Counted from the first letter of the stretch, positions 28,594 through 41,694 are shown. The stretch is DNA of 64,000 nucleotides from Dendrophyllia cribrosa (GCA_024195265.1 JAJLRJ010000007.1:8464328-8528327), one strand, 5' to 3'. A program made the numbers and translations. The notes: generated by a model from the sequence alone, not told the origin.

Positions 28594-31179
28594 TAAGACC
28601 CACGAAAACGAAGACCTAAGACCTAAAACTAAGACCTAAAACTAAGACCCCCTATAATTTACCTTTTTTACCAGGGTCTTAGTTTTCGTTTTTTCGAAAA
28701 CTAAGACCTAAAACTAAGACCCCCTTTTATTTCTTTAAAGGCCGTTTTTTTTCTTTTTCCAAAGCCAATTTACTGTAAGACAATAAACAAAAACCAGATG
28801 CGAAGTCTTTGGCAAAGTCATTTTGACACTGCTTACCAGGGTCTTAGTTTTCGTTTTTTCGAAAACTAAGACCCCCTTTTATTTCTTTAAAGGCCGTTTT
28901 TTTCTTTTTCCAAAGCCAATTTTGTTATTTCAATCCGTTATTCAGTATAAGACAACAATCAAAAACCAGAGCACGAGGGTCTACGCGAAGTCTATGGCAA
29001 AAATCACTAAAGTCATTTTGACTAAGGCCTTTTACTTCTTTCTTTCTATCTATCTAAAGGCCGTTTTTTTTCTTTTTCCAAAGCCAATTTACTGTAAGAC
29101 AATAAACAAAAACCAGATGCGAAGTCTTTGGCAAAGTCATTTTGACACTGCTTACCAGGGTCTTAGTTTTCGTTTTTTCGAAAACTAAGACCTAAAACTA
29201 AGACCCCCTTTTATTTCTTTAAAGGCCGTTTTTTTCTTTTTCCAAAGCCAATTTTGTTATTTCAATCCGTTATTCAATATAAGACAACAATCAAAAACCA
29301 GATCACGAGGGTCTACGCGAAGTCTATGGCAAAAGTCACTAAAGTCATTTTGACTAAGGCCTTTTATTTCTTAAAAGGCCGTTTTTTCTTTTTCCAAAGC
29401 CAATTTTGTTATTTCAATCCGTTAAAGAACGCGCGATCCTGTCAATTTTTACGGCTTCACTTCTAGGTTCAATCAAGGGTAGACCCCGAGCGTTCAAAAG
29501 AAGGGGGGTTAAATTAACTATATGTCCCAAAATATGGATGAAAATCAAAGGAATGAGAAGCCCAAGGAAATGTGTCAAAATTTAATCTTGCATAATATAT
29601 AACTTGGCGACTCGCCCGAGTATGTTATCTTCGAGGTCCACTTGAGAAGACACTTAGCTCAAATGAAAAATTTAATTGAAGCCAAGAGGTAGAAAGGATA
29701 TTTATTTTCAATTCTGCCTGGAAACATTTTTAATTGCCATCGCTGAAATCCTGGAAAAAGAATAAATTAAACACAGTAAATTACACCACCATGGAACATC
29801 GTCTAAACTCCACGAATTGAACTGATTTATTTCATTCCACCAGTAACTATTACAGTAACTATTACTAACAGTAACAATTGCCTAACATGCAGTAACAGTA
29901 ATTGCCGGTTGACACGGTGTCCAATAATGGTATGTCAAGGAAGTGTGCTGGAAGTGTGTTTTGCACCAGTATGCTTCGTTACTTTTCCTCAGTTATTTCT
30001 AGCGGTAGAAATAATTTTCAAGTAATTTTTTGCAGACTAACAAAAACAGTATATTAAAAAAATGAACTTCTATAACAGCATTAACACCCCTTACACCCAA
30101 ATTTATTTTTGAGTTCTGGACGCCAAAAATAGCCTGGCCTGATAGCAAGGGCTTCTGTTGGGTTTTATGCGCGGAAACGTTTGCTACGCAGGCTAAACGA
30201 AAAAGTACTAGACAAGTAATTCTCGACTTTGTTTGCATAAGAGCCAGGTCGCGCTAGAGTAAAAAACAAAATTTAGCCGATGCCAAAATTACCAAAAATA
30301 TGAAACCGCAAACGGAAGTCAGGTCAATCAATCAATCATATTTCAGATTTCCATACTTTGCGCGAATCTTTGCTCGCAAGTTGTTTCATGGCATTCAACC
30401 TACAAGCTAACCAGGGTTTTCTGTTTATTGTGCGATCATAGTGACATGAATATCGCTTCTTTTGAGCAGTGTTTTCATCGACTGTGGCCGCTTCCATTTC
30501 AAGTGAACTGACAAAACGGCCTTTAAAGAAATAAAAGGGGGTCTTAGTTTTCAAAAAAACGAAAACTACTTAGACCCTGGTAAGCAGTGTAAAAATGACT
30601 TTGCCATAGACTTCGCATCTGGTTTTTGTTTATTGTCTTACAGTAAATAACGGATTGAAATAACAAAATTGGCTTTGGAAAAAGAAAAAACGGCCTTTAA
30701 AGAAATAAAAGGCCTTAGTCAAAATGACTTTAGTGACTTTTGCCATAGACTTCGCGTAGACCCTCGTGCTCTGGTTTTTGATTGTTGTCTTATACTGAAT
30801 AACGGATTGAAATAACAAAATTGGCTTTGGAAAAAGAAAAAAAACGGCCTTTAAAGAAATAAAAGGGGGTCTTAGTTTTAGGTCTTAGTTTTCGAAAAAA
30901 CGAAAACTAAGATCCTGGTAAGCAGTGTCAAAATGACTTTGCCAAAGACTTCGCATCTGGTTTTTGTTTATTGTCTTACAGTAAATTGGCTTTGGAAAAA
31001 GAAAAAAAACGGCCTTTAAAGAAATAAAAGGGGGTCTTAGTTTTAGGTCTTAGTTTTCGAAAAAACGAAAACTAAGACCCTGGTAAAAAAGGTAAATTAT
31101 AGGGGTCTTAGTTTTAGGTCTTAGTTTTAGGTCTTAGTTTTAGGTCTTAGGTCTTAGGTCTTCGTTTTCGTGGGTCTTA
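28594..31179. mobile_element. 2.6-kb inverted-repeat element built of repeated hairpins
   Basis: The ends read TAAGACCCACGAAAACGAAG and its complement. Each arm (about 28594-29430 and 30510-31179) holds several copies of GTCTTAGTTTTCG-TTTTTT-CGAAAACTAAGAC hairpins, separated by units with AAAGGCCGTTTTTT and AATAAACAAAAACCAGATGCG. The middle (29430-30510) is unique and non-coding. No target duplication was recognised. A foldback-type DNA transposon is likely. Confidence 0.75.
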
Positions 31180-31198
31180 CCAGCGTGTGAGTATATAG

Positions 31199-31302
31199 AT
31201 TTCTATCGATTGATCGATAAAATCGATAACGTTTAATTTCAATTATCGATTGAAATAGATTGATCGAACGGTTTTCCGATATCGATTTAAATCGATTGAC
31301 TA
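31199..31302. repeat. ATCGAT-rich cluster
   Basis: Several ATCGAT and TCGATTGA motifs in about 100 bases, resembling the cluster at 25080-25175. Confidence 0.5.
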
Positions 31303-31313
31303 CCCCGGGACAT

Positions 31314-31579
31314 ATTGTGCGTATTAAAGCAAGATGTTTCCTTACTTCCTATATAGCAGTCGAATCGAGACGTTTCGCTTCTTGTCCACACAATATATGC
31401 ATTCACTTATTGTGCGCAAGGAAAAGCAAGATGTTTCGCTTCCTACCCACTATAGCAGTCTAAGCGAGACGTTTCGCTTCTTGTCCACACAATATATATT
31501 TACTGTGCGCAAGGAAAGCTAGATGTTTTGCTTCCTAACCCAGTATAGCACTCGAAGCGAGACGTTTCGCTTCTTGTGT
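31314..31579. repeat. Tandem array, about 94-bp unit
   Basis: Units start near 31314, 31409 and 31502, each with AAGATGTTTCGCTTCCT... and GAGACGTTTCGCTTCTTGT. A related part resumes at about 32609-32725 beyond the inserted mariner-type element. Confidence 0.8.
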
Positions 31580-31580
31580 A

Positions 31581-32606
31581 CAGTATGTTGCCCAGTTTCC
31601 GGCCACTTTAGTTTGTAATCGCTATAACTCCTTTGTTTTGCACGGAAAATTTCTCAATTTCCTTTCAAAGACAGTTCATTTACTTACCTTTAAAACGTTA
31701 AATGGTTGGCGACCTTCCCCAAGTATTAAAGAAATTATACCATTTTTCGCAAAACTAGTAAGTTGCCCAGTTTCCGGCCAGCTAGCCCAGTTTCCGGCCA
31801 CCGACTTAAAGTAAATTTTTCTTGAAACCGCTCGACGTAAACCGACTTGTAAGTCCCTTGATAATAGTGGTCGCCTAGTTATAAATATCAGGTAAGTTTC
31901 AATATTAAGCTTTGTCGCCTACTGTTTTACTATTCAAAATACGTATGACCTTAGTGACCCGGAAGCGTGTCTTCCGCAGTTTGTTGACAGACTACTACAA
32001 AAACAAATCATGACTTACGTACTTTTAGTCACGCTATACATGCATAAGCTGTTGTTAATTCGTAATCTTTGTTACACTAACACATGTATCTTTAATTTCT
32101 CGACCAGGAAATTTTAATATTCGGTTCTTTCACTTAATAAGAAATAGGTTTTGAGCAATGTGTCTTTTAGTGGCCGGAAACTGGCACACTAGGTCGAAAT
32201 CTTCGCTGAGAGTTGACTGCTAAAATTTCAGGAACAGCCCTATTCCAGCTGACGATGATAGATTCCCTAATCACTTTCATCTTTAATCTAATATTTGTCC
32301 AAAAATTATGAAGCTCCTTGAGATATTTCCTGTGAAACGAGCTATTTGTTTATCTACGGTAGTTTTGATGTGCAGTGAAACGAGCCAAAATTAATCGCTA
32401 AACGTTCAATCACCTGGACAAAACATTTCCTTCCTCAGCCGTTCCTTGTTCAAAAAGAACGCCAAAACCACCAATGTGTAGCGGAAATGTTCGTCTTTCT
32501 TTCGGAACGCTTCGGTGGACGAAAATTTAAAACTCCGACGAACATAACCGACGTAATTGTTTTTTGGCCGGAAACTGGTACTGGCCGGAAACTGGGCAAC
32601 ACACTG
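31581..32606. mobile_element. Tc1/mariner-type non-autonomous element, 1.0 kb
   Basis: The ends are CAGTATGTTGCCCAGTTTCC and the complement of CAGTGTGTTGCCCAGTTTCC. TA lies outside each end (31579-31580, 32607-32608). TGGCCGGAAACTGG repeats are subterminal. No transposase is encoded. It interrupts the tandem array around it. Confidence 0.85.
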
Positions 32607-32725
32607 TACGCAACTCAGGAATGTATTCGAAAAAAGTGACTTGTGTGCACTGAAAGCGAGATGTTTCGCTTCTTATCGTCCTATAGCACTGAAAGCGAAA
32701 TGTTTCGTTTCCACTCGCACAATTT

Positions 32726-33880
32726 CGGGAACACAGAGTTTCGCTTCAGAAAAATACGGCTTACTGTACTTTGAGAAGGAATTACTATGCATATTATGCA
32801 AAAAACTGCTTTCCCCGTCACTGACATGTTTCGCGTGACTGAACTGTCTAACCATTTATCAGCATTATGTGTCCGATTTGTTTCGCAGCCCTCTCAGACG
32901 AGCTAAAATCCACGCGAATCAAACAAATGTCTGCGAGTGAAAGTCGAAAATTATTGTGGTCGTATTTACATTAAATAAACCTGTAACAGCTAAATCGAAA
33001 AGGTTTAGATTTAGAACCTTCCCGATTTCATTCACTTAATTTTAAACTCAAGTTGCATATTAAAAAGGCAGATGAGATTTGGTAGCGTATTAATTCTGTT
33101 AATTTGTTTTCTGTTAATAACCAACGACAAACGTCGGTTCTTGGTCCGTTTAGACCTGTTTAGTTTCTAATTCAAGACACGAAAGACCATAATTCATTGT
33201 GCTACTTGATCAAGTTTACGACTTCCGCCTTAATTTCTCTAGGTCTTTATGTTGTAAGTATAAAATAGCTATACTAAAAAAAATGCTGATTTTGTCATCA
33301 TGACTGTGTTAATATTTCATGTCGTAGGCACGAAAATTGTATTACTATGCTAAACTGGTAAAGATACAGAAGATAAAAGCTACACGAAGCAAAGTACTCA
33401 CCAAGACGCCTCTCGCCAGTTGCAAACTGAAACGAAAAAATCCGGGACTTTCCGAGTAACCAAAACCTTTTGTGACATGAAAACGACGTCATAGGTCGGA
33501 ATATGTTAGGAATTTTTTCACAATCAAGTAAGTTGAATGAAACTTAAATTTATAGTAATTGGTGACATGATACAAGAAAGGGCACAAACCATATTTCGGC
33601 TATTCAGAAGCCTTGTTCCGAAATTAAGTTGGGTGGTGTTGGAGTTGGGGGAAGGGAGAGGGGTGGCCGCGAGGTTTATGTGACCGATACTCTCTCACCC
33701 CCAGTGAGTAAGCAGTTGCTCACTTCCGCTGACCGGAGCATATCGCATAAACTTTCACACTGGTTTCAGATCACTATGAAATTTATCACGAGTTCTGCAG
33801 GGAAATACGGTTCGAGTTATTTATCATCTTATACTTCTTTCCCATTTGTTGTTACAAGGCCTACCTTGGCCTAACTAAAC
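32726..33880 (+). other. SLC40A1: Upstream of ferroportin: no gene seen
   Basis: Probably holds promoter and 5' untranslated sequence of the ferroportin gene. No TATA box or iron-responsive-element loop (CAGTGN) with a matching stem could be assigned with confidence. Confidence 0.35.
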
Positions 33881-33965
33881 ATGCAAGGAGAGAATAGCGA
33901 AGAGTCGCTAATAGAAGCTGCAGAAAGATCGAGCGAACAAGGGCAAACGAACCTTCGGCGAAATG
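33881..33965 (+). CDS. SLC40A1: Ferroportin exon 1 (N-terminus)
   Basis: ATG at 33881 encodes 28 residues of polar, Glu/Ser-rich cytosolic N-terminus (MQGENSEESLIEAAERS and on). The donor is AAATG|GTAAGAG, phase 1. This start is chosen because it is the only ATG that splices in frame to exon 2. Confidence 0.8.
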
Positions 33966-34137
33966 GTAAGAGCAATTGCAACATCGCGAGCAATGTAGAT
34001 TCAATATAAATATATTGAGCTACATCCATGCCTTAGTTCTCTTTGTAGGTTGTTTAAGCCTTCATGCTTTCACTTTATTATAGTCAGCAATACCTAAGTT
34101 AATATAATACATGATTTTTGTGGTATTGTTTATGTAG

Positions 34138-34214
34138 ATGACTCCAGTCCTGTGAAGTGTTGTCGAATTTCACCTCAGAATCTTGTTTGTATTAGTCATG
34201 CATTCTCAGCTTGG
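34138..34214 (+). CDS. SLC40A1: Ferroportin exon 2
   Basis: 77 nt between TTTATGTAG and GTAAGT. It encodes a cytosolic linker and the start of TM1, ending NLVCISHAFSAW, the conserved ferroportin (I/Y)SHAFSAWGDRMW segment. Ends in phase 0. Confidence 0.9.
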
Positions 34215-34362
34215 GTAAGTAAGTTTTACAAGATTTTGTTTACGTTCTGTTTGCCAACAGACTTCGTCGAGGTGATATCTTTTTTGTCCACTTCTCTGTT
34301 ATATTTATTTGGATAATATGGCAGAACTAGCTACATGTAGAAGTGTATTTTGCTTTTAGTTC

Positions 34363-34532
34363 TTTTGTGTTATAACATCCAAAGCAAATTAAATATTTTA
34401 ATTTAGCCCAGTTAAACTCAATATACAAAGAAGTGATATCAGCATAGTTTTGTGGTATGACATCCAAAGCAAATTAAATATTTTAATTTGGCCAAGTAAA
34501 GCTCAATATAGAAAGAAGTGATACCAGACGAG
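34363..34532. repeat. Tandem duplication in ferroportin intron 2, 85-bp unit
   Basis: Two units at 34363-34447 and 34448-34532 share CATCCAAAGCAAATTAAATA and AGAAGTGATA. Confidence 0.8.
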
Positions 34533-34559
34533 TATAGTTTACCCTTACATTCCTAATAA

Positions 34560-35540
34560 TGCGCCGATCAATTCGAAACATCAACATCCCCCCCCCGGGC
34601 ATGCCCCGGGCATTTGAACATTTTCTATGCCCGGGGAGTCGGGCATTTGATGATGTGAAAGGCCATCCCAGGGGTGGGGAATTTGACTTTGCCCGGGTGG
34701 GGTGGGGAATTTGAACCGGAAGTGTTCCAAATATCGGTTTTTTTTTAGTAGAGGCCTATTAAAGGGAAAAAATATCGTTTTTGTTAGTGGCAAGTGAAAA
34801 AGGGGCTAACAAAGCTTTGCTGAATGTTTTTGAAGGTTTGTAAATTGTAGATTTTTAAAATATAGCTTCAACTGCCATTAACGCTTACTAGAGATTTTGA
34901 AGTCAAGGTGGCTGACTGTATTGCCAGTCCGCAGATCCCCAGATCTTAAACGGCCATTAATTGAAAATCAGAATGAACAACAACCTTTCTCTCAGGAAAC
35001 ATTTGTCAGTTGCTATAAAATGCATTTAGATTAATAAATTTTCACTTGGTGGAATAACGCTTGCAAACGATTTGTTCAAAACCCAACTTTACAACTTTAC
35101 AACTTTACAACCGCTTTGCTAAATATTTTTTGCAACATTTTTTGATCACACGAGGAATTACTCAATTCAGAAAAAAATTATCGAAAAGTAAATCCCCAAA
35201 CAATAACAAATTCATTTCGACGTGGTGTCCACCGCGGAAGTGCCGTGCAGTGAAATATCAGTTGCAAAGTATACGCGGTTCAGTTGAGTATATTCTCGAG
35301 GAAAACACTCGGTAGAATAAATCAGAAAAACTGAATGCAAAGTGTATTTTTCATTCTCACTAAAAACTTTTGATCTTTAGGAGGGGCATTTGACCATAAA
35401 ATCCTGTGCTATGGTGGGGTATTTGAATGCAATTTCCGCCCAAGGGGGTGGGAATTTGAACAAGTCGATCTTCAAAAGTTCAAATGCCTGGGGCATTGCC
35501 CGGGGGGGGGGGATGTTGATGTTTCGAATTGATCGGCGCA
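34560..35540. mobile_element. TAA-flanked inverted-repeat DNA element, 981 bp (ferroportin intron 2)
   Basis: TGCGCCGATCAATTCGAAAC at the left is mirrored at the right, with TAA outside both ends (34557-34559, 35541-35543). Subterminal GC-rich blocks repeat GGGGCATTTGA / GGGGAATTTGA many times in both arms, resembling transposase-binding arrays. Non-coding. Confidence 0.8.
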
Positions 35541-37114
35541 TAAGTAAATGCGATTTGCAGCGGAATGCTTTCTTGCTCTTGCAGCCGCTTTATTAAATTT
35601 AATGTTAGTGGTCGCATTTTGCCCACCCACTTCCCCGCTAAGAGCTGAATCATTTTCCAACAATAACATCAGTGGCCAGTTTTATACTTGAGATGCATGA
35701 CCCATTGGGTTGAACTTGAGTATGCAAGCCGGTTAATTTGTGAAGCTGGTTATAATAATAATAATAATTATAATAATAATAATAATAATAATAAAATAAT
35801 ATTTTAAGAGGAGGCCTCCAGTCACCTACATGTAATGGTGCTTTTCAGGAGGGTCCTCTAAATGAAGGTAAAAAATACATAAAAAAAAAAACTAAATACG
35901 GCTAAAAACTACATGTAAGACTAACTAAGGTTTAAAACTAGAACTAAGATTAAAAATACTATGAATGAATTTATCTGAATAATTAAGACAGGCGTACATG
36001 GTGGTGGATTATACATTCATACTTTAACACATTTTTCAAGATGCATTAACACAAGTATATAGTCTGTCTCAATACAGAATCTATATTGCACCTACAAACC
36101 TGCAAATAATTTTCTTCTCTAAGCAAGTCAATTATTGTCAGTCCAGGGACAATATTGACCTGACAAGAAGTCAGTCTGGTCAGACAATTTTGTTCTGCAT
36201 GGGTTATCTTTACCAAAGAGTGCCCATGTTCACGGCTAACTAAGTTTTCCATGTTTCACAGGGAGAAAAGATTTTCTGTCTGAATGTAATTGTAGTAGAA
36301 CTACCCAGTCCATCTGTCAGGCCAGGTTGAGCTTTTGCCAGTCAAAATGCCAAATTTACTGGACATTTGTCTGATGACAGGCTGTTATTTGCAGCCTTAC
36401 CTTTATGCAGAGAGACTGCCCTTCTCAACAGGGAAAGGGGGGTACCCAAAATGAATCACAAACCTGTTTTCTTTATGTTGTAAATAACATGTGTTTTATG
36501 ACATTTCATGAATTAACAAATGATAAAACATTCAATGTGCACTATTGAGTTATGGATGCATGTGGGGGGTTTGTTAAGTACAAAAGAAGTGTAGGAGTTG
36601 CTTGTATTTTTTGAGTTATAAAAACCTACCAAGTGCTTCCTTAACTTAGTAGAAAACAGCTGTGGTGAGAAAAAGCATTGTGTTCAGTTGAGTGCATGAA
36701 ATCATGAGTGTGCGCTCTGAATCGCATATATAACCAATAACATAAAAAATGTTTATGTTAATATATAGCCTGTTGCAAAAAAAGGCACTGCTACATGTAC
36801 ATGTATAAATTACTTGGAGTTGCATTTAATTTTCAAATCCAAAGTCCTGAGGCCACATATGACTGCATTGATTTATTGTGACTTGTTCTGAAAAGGAATT
36901 GCTGACTTAGACCAATATAGTTATGAGCTGCTACATTTAATGTAATTCACAGATCACAGCTAGTTTTGAGCTCCTTTCATGAGTCACAATCCTACTTTTG
37001 TTCAAATCGCATGTCAACCATAACCCATTTACCATTTTTTATAGCTGCAGAAAGTTGTTAACAGGATGATTTAGTACAATGCAGCAAGAGTGAAAATTAT
37101 AAGTGGTCTATTTA
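35541..37114. other. Ferroportin intron 2, remainder
   Basis: Contains a (TAA)n microsatellite at 35751-35800. No exon or other structured feature recognised. Confidence 0.5.
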
Positions 37115-37295
37115 ACAAATTTACACCGGTTTTCCATGGTGTGGACTCTTATTTACCACGATTTACGTCATCACATGGTCAAAATGTTGTGGACTCACGA
37201 GGCGCAGCCGAGTGAGTAGGCAACAAATTTTGACCATGTGATGACGTAAATCGTGGTAAATAAGAGTCCACACCACGGAAAACATGTGTAAATTT
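37115..37295. repeat. Inverted-repeat MITE in ferroportin intron 2
   Basis: Two arms of about 75 bases, ACAAATTTACACCGGTTTTC and its near complement, enclose a short GC-rich loop. CACGATTTACGTCATCACAT lies in both arms. Confidence 0.8.
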
Positions 37296-37782
37296 GTTTT
37301 TTACAACAATATTTAGAAAAAAAGACAAGGAAAAATCGAAGTCTTGTTACAAAACGTGACAGCAAAGAAAGAGCAAGCGTTGTCTATAACTTTCTCGCAA
37401 TGTGATTGTTTTTTTTTTCAAGCGCGCGTGATGTTAGTGTCAGCACCGTTGTCTGGACTCTCATTTACCACTCACGTCGACCAATCAGATTGCGAGTTTA
37501 GCGGCAATTGTGGTAGAAAGCAAAATCTCTTGCAGTCAGCTCATTTTGAAAGGGCTGAGAGATGAAAGTTCATTTCAAAGGAACACGGCCAAATGCACAT
37601 ACAGCTGTAAGTGTAAAACAGACAAAATCATCTGTCTCTTCAGAATCCCTTTTATAAAAAGCTTTTATAGTGGGTAATTGAGAACTATTAGCAGTCTTTA
37701 GAGCTTTACACTGAAATATCACATGGTTGTCACTAGTCCAGCTGATTTGCTAATCTTCAATATTGTATTGGATTTTCTATAG

Positions 37783-37942
37783 GGGGATCGCATGTGGCAT
37801 TTTGCCATTGGACTGTATCTCGTTGAACTTACCCCGGGATCATTACGATTGACAGCCATTTATCAACTTATCAGTACGCTGTCTATCATCTTATTTGGCC
37901 CTTTGGTAGGAGACTGGGTTGATGCAAACCCTCGACTGAAAG
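37783..37942 (+). CDS. SLC40A1: Ferroportin exon 3
   Basis: 160 nt after TTTTCTATAG. It encodes GDRMWHFAIGLYLVELTPGS and then TM2 ending GDWVDANPRLK, strongly conserved among ferroportins. The Asp of GDRMW corresponds to a metal-site residue in vertebrate ferroportin (Asp39). Donor AAAG|GTAAAT, phase 1. Confidence 0.95.
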
Positions 37943-38876
37943 GTAAATATTTCAGTACCAACCCTGTTATTAATTAATGAACATGACCAGTGTATTAACA
38001 GGGTTGCTGTAATAACAGCTGGGGACTCGAAAATATGATCACTGGTCGCATTAATGGACATGAAAAAGGAGAGGAGCGAAAGGAAGGAACGCTTGCACCT
38101 TGCTATAAGAACAGGACTTTATGTCAACTGTCAATACGTTCACCAATCAGAAACTGGTGCATGCTTTTATGCATGGCTGACTTCATGTGGGTCTTTACTA
38201 TGTTTACCTCCCAGCACAAATTAGCCAATCGGAATTTTGCGGTTGCCAACGTCTGCAGAAATGAACAAAATGGAGTCTTTATTGCTACACAAGCTAGGAT
38301 TTCCCCAGACTATTTGTGTTTGAGCCCTGGTTACTTTGATAGAAAAACGAGACAATTCGACAACTCCAGAGACCAATTTAGCCAAAATTCAAAGGTTTCT
38401 GTGGGTATTCAGGGTTAGAAATTGCTCGTCTGTTTTTGTTTCAAGACTTGTTTACATACATGTAGCCAAACATACAAGTCATGTAACAAACATGTTCAAA
38501 GTTGAAGATGTCAAATTTTTCTTTTCATCAAAGGACCCTCTGTAATTTTACAGCGATTGATCGCATTCATGCAATCCTGTACACTGTGGGTATGCACAGG
38601 ACCAGTTTCAACTGTCTGTCTAAGAGAGGTGTCTGATGATGTCACATGCAAACAATCTATAGAAATTCCATTTAAAAGGGGTTGACTGTCTTTTGACAGT
38701 GGTATCTAGTGTTTATTTCTTGATGGCTTAATGTTATGTACAAATAACTAAAACCAAAAAAATCCTATACGATTTAAAAGCTATGATGGTGTGCTTAGCA
38801 TTCATCTTACCACAACTTACTGTGGTGCTTTCTTATACACTGATTTTGATGTTATCAATTTAATATTTTGGTTTAG
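37943..38876 (+). other. Ferroportin intron 3
   Basis: Begins GTAAAT and ends TTTAG. A segment at about 38122-38235 (ACCAATCAGAAACT, GCATGCTTTTATGCATGGCT) recurs inverted near 59060-59180, so it is a dispersed repeat. A 127-codon frame here is not an exon. Confidence 0.6.
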
Positions 38877-39107
38877 TTGCTCAAGTGTCGCTGGTCATTC
38901 AGAATGTAGCTGTGATTGTCTGCGGTGTTTTGCTGCTGATTATGTTAGAATTAGAGAAGCAGATTCAACATCCATTTGTCATGTTGCTTGAAGCCATCAT
39001 CATCATTGTTGGCTCCATAGCTGACTTGTCCAGTATTGGAACAAAAATTGCAGTGGAGAAGGACTGGGTAGTTGTGATTGCAGGCTCAGATAAATCACTC
39101 CTTGCAA
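38877..39107 (+). CDS. SLC40A1: Ferroportin exon 4
   Basis: 231 nt after TTTGGTTTAG. It encodes VAQVSLVIQNVAVIVCGVLL (TM3), a short loop, then TM4 with EAIIIIVGSIADLSSIGTKI and VEKDWVVVIAG. Donor GCAA|GTAAGT, phase 1. The reading frame runs on into exon 5 as a Ser codon. Confidence 0.95.
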
Positions 39108-39831
39108 GTAAGTGGGGTCACCTTAGTCAGGCATTAATTCACAAAATGGAAAGCCGCAGGATAGACGGTGCATGAAGGAAAAATATTGCGATTGCTGATG
39201 GAGAGGGATACATGTGGGCACTTTTTTCTCCACGCACAATTTTTTACCTTCACATCGCTCCTAGTCTCCAATGCAGCCATAATTTGTGTCATCACACAAT
39301 TCTCCTCCTCCTCCAGGTTTGAGCAGCCATTAGTGGAGAGAAGCATTGCATGACTACACACATAATGGCTGCATAGGAGACTAAATCGCTCCCCACTGCA
39401 TGTATCTGAATGTCTGGAACAGGCCAGGGGGGGGTAACTCTGTGATCAGCATCACATACAGGGAGAGGGGAGTAATAACTTGTTTTATGTTCACAGTTCT
39501 GTGAGTGCACATGCTATACGGGAAACTAGGGAAAGTAATCACTGCTAGCCACTTCATGCTCCTAAAACTAATGTGCAACAATATACCATAATACCCATAT
39601 ATTGTGGTATTATTTCTTACAATACAAATATTGATATTGAAGCAGGATATACAAGACAAATCTCTGCATAGAGATATGTATCGTATTGTGAGAAATTGTA
39701 TTGTTGCAGCATTAACTAAAACTAGAGCTACCTGTAGCTGTAGCTTTTTGGGTTGGTCACATAAGCTTTCTGTCTTTCCCCAAGCCCAAGAGGGGAAAGA
39801 TTGCGCTACCACTGCATGTACCACTAATGCT

Positions 39832-39937
39832 CTAGCCTGCGAATACAGCCACCTCTCAATGCTCCCGTCCACTAGGGGTGTTCACATGAGAACCCTAGTG
39901 ACCTAGAGTGATGAAAGGTGGCTGTATTCGCAGGCTA
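39832..39937. repeat. Foldback element, 106 bp
   Basis: TAGCCTGCGAATACAGCCAC at 39832 is mirrored ending at 39937. The ends read TA-GCC...GGC-TA, compatible with a TA target. Confidence 0.65.
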
Positions 39938-41612
39938 CTGGATTTTCCTGGCAATTTTATCAAAATAAATATTAGAATAAGAGTGAATCAGTGTTCCAAT
40001 GTATCCAGCATCATTATCAAGAATAAAAATCCTATAATAATTTGACTCTGTAGATTTGTTAGCAAACAAGAACTCTGCGAGTATTAAAGTCGGGCTTTAC
40101 GGTCACTAACAACCAATTCAACTGCTAGACTGAACATAAACCGATCTGGTCACGTCTGCAACATTGCACTACACTAAGTCATGCTATGAGAATGTAAACA
40201 TAATCCTCATCCAGTGTGAAGATCTATCACGGCCTGAAGACAGGTTTTCATTCAATGGAAAGCTAACAAGCCAAACAACACTAACTACAATAAATGGACA
40301 TTGAATTGTTAATTAAAAGCGATCTTGACAAATATTGACCGTGGTTCATTGTTATTTGGACGCAAAATGGACATCCAATTTGATAAAGCGACATTGACAA
40401 ATATCAACTGTGGTTCATTATTATTTGAACGAATTGACCACTTGTCTTTTAAAACTCTCTCTCTGATCAGAAGAACGAGCAAAAGGGAATGGATGTTGTA
40501 TCATTTGTGACATTGTCATGCTAACAATATTTTTTATCCTTGTGTTACTTTTGTAGAACTGGTATTTCCTTGATGTGTGCAATGCATATTAAGTTCCCCT
40601 TAAAGTACACTTCAAAATCCTTCTTTTTTAGTCTCAATTATCTCACCACACCAGATAGGAAAGTCATTGTCAATTTTACCTTTCTGTTTGCTCTAACCTT
40701 GGAGTCACACATCAGATGTAAGTTTTTGATCGGTTCATTCTCATGATTGTATTTTTCTCATGCTCAAAAGTATATTTTTTACCTCATTGAACCAAATTTG
40801 TAACTTTTATTTTGTGTAATAGGTTTCACCAATTAAATCACGTACAACAATAAAATATTATGCAAAATGATTCCACTGCATGGTTCTTTTTTCGTTGAGC
40901 AGACATGTATAAGGTTAAATCACAAAGGAAAGTCAATTGCACATTTTACATTGAAATATTCTGAAATATGACATGCACGTGGGGTTGACTCTCATACCAA
41001 ATGTAAATGTAAGCAAGCAAATTACATATTTACTACCCAGCTCTGTTTACCACCAACTCCTCTTCTCCTTTTTATTCAACTATCTCTACACTAATCCAAT
41101 TCATCCATGAGCTTGAAGTTGCCATGTCAACTGATGTGACGTCACTAACACTTAGCCACAGGCTACAAACCACTTGAAAACCACTTGAAACACACTTTCC
41201 TTACGGAATAACACAATCGAATTTATAATTCGGGCAGGCTTGGCTTACAGCCGAGCAGCCGGACTGATTATTTGCCTAGATGGGCGAATCAAGCTTGTAT
41301 TCCAGATCTGCTTGTTACTTATACTGCGAGCAGTGTCTTATTTTTCTGCTTATGTGCATACTCGCTCGACTAACTGAAAGAAAAATAAGAGACTCCTCAC
41401 AGTCTACTTTTTACTCAGATGTAACAATTTGCTTTTGAAGACACATTTGTTAAACTACCTTTTATAACCATTTAAGTGAACTGGCTCATTTGCTCCATCC
41501 ACTCCTGAGGCAATCAAGCCACTCAATAAATAGATTCATAGACGAAGCGCCCATGCCATTTATTTCTCGTTCTTCCGCGCCAAATGAGCGACTAAATACA
41601 TAGAATCTTGAC

Positions 41613-41613
<1 letters not shown>

Positions 41614-41673
<60 letters not shown>

Positions 41674-41694
41674 TAATAATGATGATAATAATAA
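41614..41694. repeat. (TAA)n microsatellite
   Basis: About 25 AAT/TAA units with one interruption near the end. Confidence 0.95.

Noticed and set aside
35751..35800. CRISPR-like spacing of AT-rich repeats
   Set aside because: These are simple microsatellites; the genome is eukaryotic and no array with unique spacers exists.
36790..36810. Frequent ACATGTAC palindromes as binding sites
   Set aside because: They occur all over the host part of the window, so they look like genome-wide compositional bias and not specific sites.
38035..38418. 127-codon plus-strand frame in ferroportin intron 3
   Set aside because: It does not match ferroportin, lacks splice signals in phase, and overlaps a dispersed repeat also found near 59.1 kb.
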